A stretch of 7,540 nt of DNA. Source: Lutibacter sp. (lineage in GTDB: Bacteria > Bacteroidota > Bacteroidia > Flavobacteriales > Flavobacteriaceae). Both the position numbers and the translations under genes were made by a program. Of this stretch, positions 4,695-7,540 are shown in pieces. Under the pieces are notes generated by a model. The model was not told the DNA's origin. It made no database searches and was given only the letters and a program-made list of their open reading frames with translations. Location of the stretch: the NCBI GenBank assembly GCA_030599055.1, contig JAUVOS010000121.1, positions 1 to 7,540 of the forward strand, given 5' to 3'. The first letter of the stretch is position 1. Every line of letters starts with the position of its first letter.

Positions 4695-7136
4695 TTGAAA
4701 CATAAATTATTAATAAGCTTTTTATTTTCATTACTTTATTTAGCTTCTTGGGCGCAAAAAGCAACCGTAAAAGGTTTCGTAAATGACCAAAATGGAAATG
4801 CAATTTCTAATGTCTCAATTGTTTATAAAGATATAGGAACAACTACAGATACAAAGGGTTTTTACGTAATCGAAATCCCTAGTAACAAAGAAATTTCTTT
4901 AAGCTACAAGCATATTGGTTATTCTAGTTCTTTTGAAAAAGTACGGCTTGAAAAAGGAAGTACAAAGAATTTGAATGTTGTCCTTTTAGAGAAAATTGAA
5001 TCTATTGAAGAGATAAACATCATTTCACATAAGCAAGAAGCCGAGGGAATCACAGGAGTAAAAATGGAAACTGCCAAGATTTTACCCAGTGCTAATGCCG
5101 GTATAGAAAGTGCCATCACAAAAATTGGTTTAGGCGTAAGTTCAGATAACGAATTGAGTACACAATATAAAGTTAGAGGTGGTAATTTCGATGAAAATTT
5201 AGTTTATGTAAACGGCATTGAAGTTTACAGACCTTTCTTAGTTCGTTCCGGACAACAAGAGGGTTTGAGTTTTGTAAACGTTGACATGACTCAGAATGTG
5301 AAATTTTCTTCGGGTGGATTTCAGGCAAAATACGGTGATAAATTATCGTCTGTTTTAGATATAACCTATAGAAAACCAACCGAATTTGGATTAAAATCTG
5401 AGTTGAGTTTGTTAGGAGCAACCACCACTGTAGAAGGCATTACTAATAACAAAAAAACCACTGCCATTCTTGGTTTGCGTTATAGAGATAATAGTTTGCT
5501 AGTGAATAGCAAAGATACTGAGACAAATTTTGATCCTCGTTTTATGGATGTGCAATCGTATATTACACATCAACTAAACAAAAAATTATCTGTAGATTTT
5601 TTAGGGACTTTTTCATTAAACGACTACCGTTATCAACCGACCGCACGAAGAACGAAATTTGGAACCCTTCAAGACCCTAAGGAATTAGTAATTTATTACA
5701 ATGGGCTGGAAAACGATCAATATATCACCTCTTTTGGAGCAGTAAGCGCTAATTACAAGCTTAATGATGAGTGGAAGTTTAAATTAATTTCATCTATTTT
5801 TAATACACAAGAAGAAGAGTTCTTTGATATAGCTGCTTCCTATGAATTAGGCTCACCTGATAATGATGCAGGTTCAGAAAATTATGGAGAAAGTGAATTT
5901 ACCGAGGGAATCGGCTCTCAAATTGATCACGCTCGAAATGCGTTAGATGCACTCATTGGAAATATTGAAGCAAAAGCTAACTATCATTTTAAAAGTAATA
6001 CCATAGATTTCGGGATAAAGTACCAAATAGAAAATATAAAAGATCGACTCATCGAATGGCAACTAATTGATTCTGCCGGTTTTTCTATACGACCACCGGG
6101 CCATCTTGCAAATAATCAGCCTTACGAAGCTTATGAAGGACCAATTGTACCCTTTCAAGACATACGTGGGGTGAACACGACAGATATGCAACGCATAATG
6201 GGGTTTGCCCAATGGAATCGGAAAACCTATATTGGAGAGCATCAACTGTGGACGAGTATTGGTATTCGTGGGCAACAATGGGAAATTGAAAACAAACGCC
6301 AAATGATATTTAGCCCTAGATTTCAAATAGCTTTAAAACCTGATTGGGAAAAAGAAATGCTTTTTAGACTATCAGGTGGTAGTTATGAGCAACCTCCTTT
6401 TTACAAAGAGTTACGCAATGCCGATGGAATTGTTCAAAGTGAAGTAGAAGCTCAAAAATCTTTACATCTTGTCGTTGGTAATGACTATAGTTTTACAATG
6501 TGGAAACGTCCTTTTAAATTGGTAACCGAGGCCTACTATAAACATTTAACCAATGTAAACCCTTATACTATAGATAATGTACGCTTACGGTATGCAGCAA
6601 ACAACAATGCGGTGGCTTATGCTACGGGTATTGATATCCGGCTAAATGGTGAGTTTGTACCGGGAACAGAAAGTTGGTTTAATTTTAGTTATTTAACTAC
6701 AAAAGAGAATATTGATGATAAGGGTTATATCTCACGACCTTCGGATCAAAGATTAAAATTCTCATTACTATTCCAAGATTATGTGCCTAGCATGCCTCAA
6801 TTAAAGATGTATATGAATCTTGTGTATAACACAGGAGTACCCGGTGGTTCTCCAACTTATGCTGACCCTTATGAATTCCAAACACGGTTGGGAGACTATA
6901 AACGTGCCGATATTGGTATTTTCTATGTGTTAAAAGATGCTCAAAAGAAATCATCTAAAAGGTGGTTAGCTCCTTTTAAAGAATTTAGTGTCGGTGGTGA
7001 AATATTTAACATGTTTGACATACGTAATGCAATTACCAACACCTGGGTAAGAGATGTTTACTCAAAACGAATGTATGCTGTAAAGAATACGATGACAGGG
7101 CGTGTATTTAATTTTAAGATAAAAATGGCTTTGTAG
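4695..7136 (+). CDS. TonB-dependent outer-membrane receptor with N-terminal carboxypeptidase-regulatory-like domain (TTG start)
   Basis: An outer-membrane beta-barrel that imports a bound substrate using TonB-ExbBD energy. The 813-residue product has a signal peptide (MKHKLLISFLFSLLYLASWA, cut near 20/21), a CarboxypepD_reg-like domain (about 23-98: KGFVNDQNGNAISNVSIVYK, then DTKGFYVIEIP), a TonB-box-like stretch (IEEINIISHK, about 104-113), a plug domain (about 125-228, with KVRGGNFDENLVYVNGIEVY and FSSGGFQAKYGDKLSSVLDI), and a barrel to the end finishing GRVFNFKIKMAL. The frame has no ATG until about residue 124 and a stop (4689-4691) two codons before the TTG, so TTG is the likely start. 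No susD gene follows within the window, so this is not an obvious polysaccharide-utilisation pair. The substrate cannot be told from sequence. It may be cotranscribed with the upstream peptidase (85-bp gap), though a hairpin intervenes. Confidence 0.92.
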   Translation: MKHKLLISFLFSLLYLASWAQKATVKGFVNDQNGNAISNVSIVYKDIGTTTDTKGFYVIEIPSNKEISLSYKHIGYSSSFEKVRLEKGSTKNLNVVLLEKIESIEEINIISHKQEAEGITGVKMETAKILPSANAGIESAITKIGLGVSSDNELSTQYKVRGGNFDENLVYVNGIEVYRPFLVRSGQQEGLSFVNVDMTQNVKFSSGGFQAKYGDKLSSVLDITYRKPTEFGLKSELSLLGATTTVEGITNNKKTTAILGLRYRDNSLLVNSKDTETNFDPRFMDVQSYITHQLNKKLSVDFLGTFSLNDYRYQPTARRTKFGTLQDPKELVIYYNGLENDQYITSFGAVSANYKLNDEWKFKLISSIFNTQEEEFFDIAASYELGSPDNDAGSENYGESEFTEGIGSQIDHARNALDALIGNIEAKANYHFKSNTIDFGIKYQIENIKDRLIEWQLIDSAGFSIRPPGHLANNQPYEAYEGPIVPFQDIRGVNTTDMQRIMGFAQWNRKTYIGEHQLWTSIGIRGQQWEIENKRQMIFSPRFQIALKPDWEKEMLFRLSGGSYEQPPFYKELRNADGIVQSEVEAQKSLHLVVGNDYSFTMWKRPFKLVTEAYYKHLTNVNPYTIDNVRLRYAANNNAVAYATGIDIRLNGEFVPGTESWFNFSYLTTKENIDDKGYISRPSDQRLKFSLLFQDYVPSMPQLKMYMNLVYNTGVPGGSPTYADPYEFQTRLGDYKRADIGIFYVLKDAQKKSSKRWLAPFKEFSVGGEIFNMFDIRNAITNTWVRDVYSKRMYAVKNTMTGRVFNFKIKMAL

Positions 7137-7184
7137 CTTTTCAGTAACTATTTACTCATATCCTTCACACAGAACTCGCAGACT

Positions 7185-7213
7185 AACACAGAAACCTAGA
7201 ACGTGTTTTTTTT
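7185..7213 (+). terminator. Possible intrinsic terminator of the receptor gene
   Basis: AACAC (7185-7189) can pair with GTGTT (7203-7207) across a 13-base loop, and a run of eight T residues covers 7206-7213. It is the first T-run after the receptor stop, about 50 bases downstream. The stem is short and its last bases overlap the T-run, so this is tentative. Confidence 0.35.
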
Positions 7214-7242
7214 AATTTGAATATTCTATTTGCAATACTTAA

Positions 7243-7259
7243 TAACTAGACAGTAGTTA
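7243..7259. repeat. Short perfect inverted repeat
   Basis: TAACTA and TAGTTA are exact inverted copies around the five-base loop GACAG. The role is unknown; it could extend the 3'-end structure of the receptor transcript. At this AT content a six-base palindrome is near chance. Confidence 0.3.
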
Positions 7260-7520
7260 GACGAAAAGACAAAAGACGCTTATTTACACTTAATTATAAG
7301 AGTTCTAATTTCGGTTAATATCAATCGGGTTAATAATGACTTTTTAAAAAAAACCTTAATTTAATAAGCTTTAGGCTGAATAGATGTGATTTATACTAGT
7401 TTGAGTTGTACTAAGTCAGCTATAAAAGTTGAGGAGTAATGATAAAAGAATTATTGTATTTTTTTGGACACAAAGCCCGTATTGAGAAGTGACTTTAGTA
7501 ACGGTTTAGGCTATGGAAAG

Positions 7521-7540
7521 TTACGGTTGGTAAACCGTAA
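7521..7540. repeat. Perfect hairpin at the right edge of the window
   Basis: TTACGGTT (7521-7528) and AACCGTAA (7533-7540) are exact inverted copies around the loop GGTA. ACGGTTT at 7501-7507 is also an inverted copy of AAACCGT at 7532-7538, so two competing stems are possible. It may be part of a dispersed repeat continuing beyond the window. Confidence 0.5.

Larger units (their letters stand above)
7137..7540. other. Gene-poor 404-bp region after the receptor gene
   Basis: No convincing gene was found here. It is AT-rich and contains CACAGA-type short repeats (7168-7192), a weak stem with T-run (7185-7213), a six-base hairpin (7243-7259), a GGTTAATA direct repeat (7313-7320 and 7328-7335), a 17-codon open frame behind a purine-rich AGGAG (7439-7492) and a perfect hairpin at the edge (7521-7540). 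A further frame with no usual start codon stays open from 7446 to the edge; whether it codes is unclear. Confidence 0.6.

Noticed and set aside
4919..5421. Two - strand open frames inside the receptor gene (4919-5119 and 5173-5421)
   Set aside because: They are antisense to the regulatory-like and plug domains of a clear TonB-dependent receptor.
6063..6326. 87-residue - strand open frame inside the receptor barrel
   Set aside because: It is antisense to continuous barrel coding sequence and has no protein features.
4695..7136. SusC-type polysaccharide-utilisation system
   Set aside because: No susD-like gene follows and the barrel, at 813 residues, is shorter than typical SusC proteins; a generic TonB-dependent receptor is the safer call.

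Overview
The window is AT-rich chromosomal DNA that looks like Flavobacteriia (phylum Bacteroidota). Four things point there: the XerD and RNase Y protein sequences are of the flavobacterial type; an outer-membrane TonB-dependent receptor carries the N-terminal carboxypeptidase-regulatory-like domain typical of the phylum; Shine-Dalgarno sequences are largely absent before genes; and promoters fit the Bacteroidota pattern TTG / TAnnTTTG. This is a core-genome neighbourhood. I see no defence system, phage, transposase gene or CRISPR array.

Layout. Bases 1-188 (+) are the C-terminal end of the tyrosine recombinase XerD. It converges on rny (RNase Y, - strand, stop at 329). The 140 bp between them hold a GC-rich, inverted-repeat-bounded intergenic element with two hairpins, probably serving as a bidirectional terminator. 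Reading leftwards from about 2806, the - strand carries a promoter, a small coiled-coil gene (2462-2749), zapA (2158-2451), a strong candidate 6S-type regulatory RNA (about 1972-2130), then rny. On the + strand, divergent from that cluster, lie a secreted M23 (LytM-type) zinc peptidase (2903-4609) and a TonB-dependent receptor (4695-7136). The receptor appears to start at a TTG codon. The last 404 bp contain no convincing gene but hold several small repeats, a possible terminator and a perfect hairpin at the right edge.

How the parts relate. The leftward cluster joins a Z-ring assembly protein (ZapA), a probable coiled-coil partner, a putative RNA-polymerase-binding 6S RNA and the membrane-anchored endoribonuclease RNase Y. 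The zapA-then-6S order matches the zapA-ssrS order of enterobacteria. The rightward pair are cell-envelope proteins, one processing peptidoglycan in the periplasm and one an outer-membrane transporter; whether they are functionally linked is unknown.

The most worthwhile items are the unannotated-looking structured RNA between zapA and rny, the inverted-repeat unit that shapes the 3' ends of both xerD and rny, the TTG start of the receptor, and the repeat-rich right edge. Start codons were chosen by homology and context, and no search could be run.
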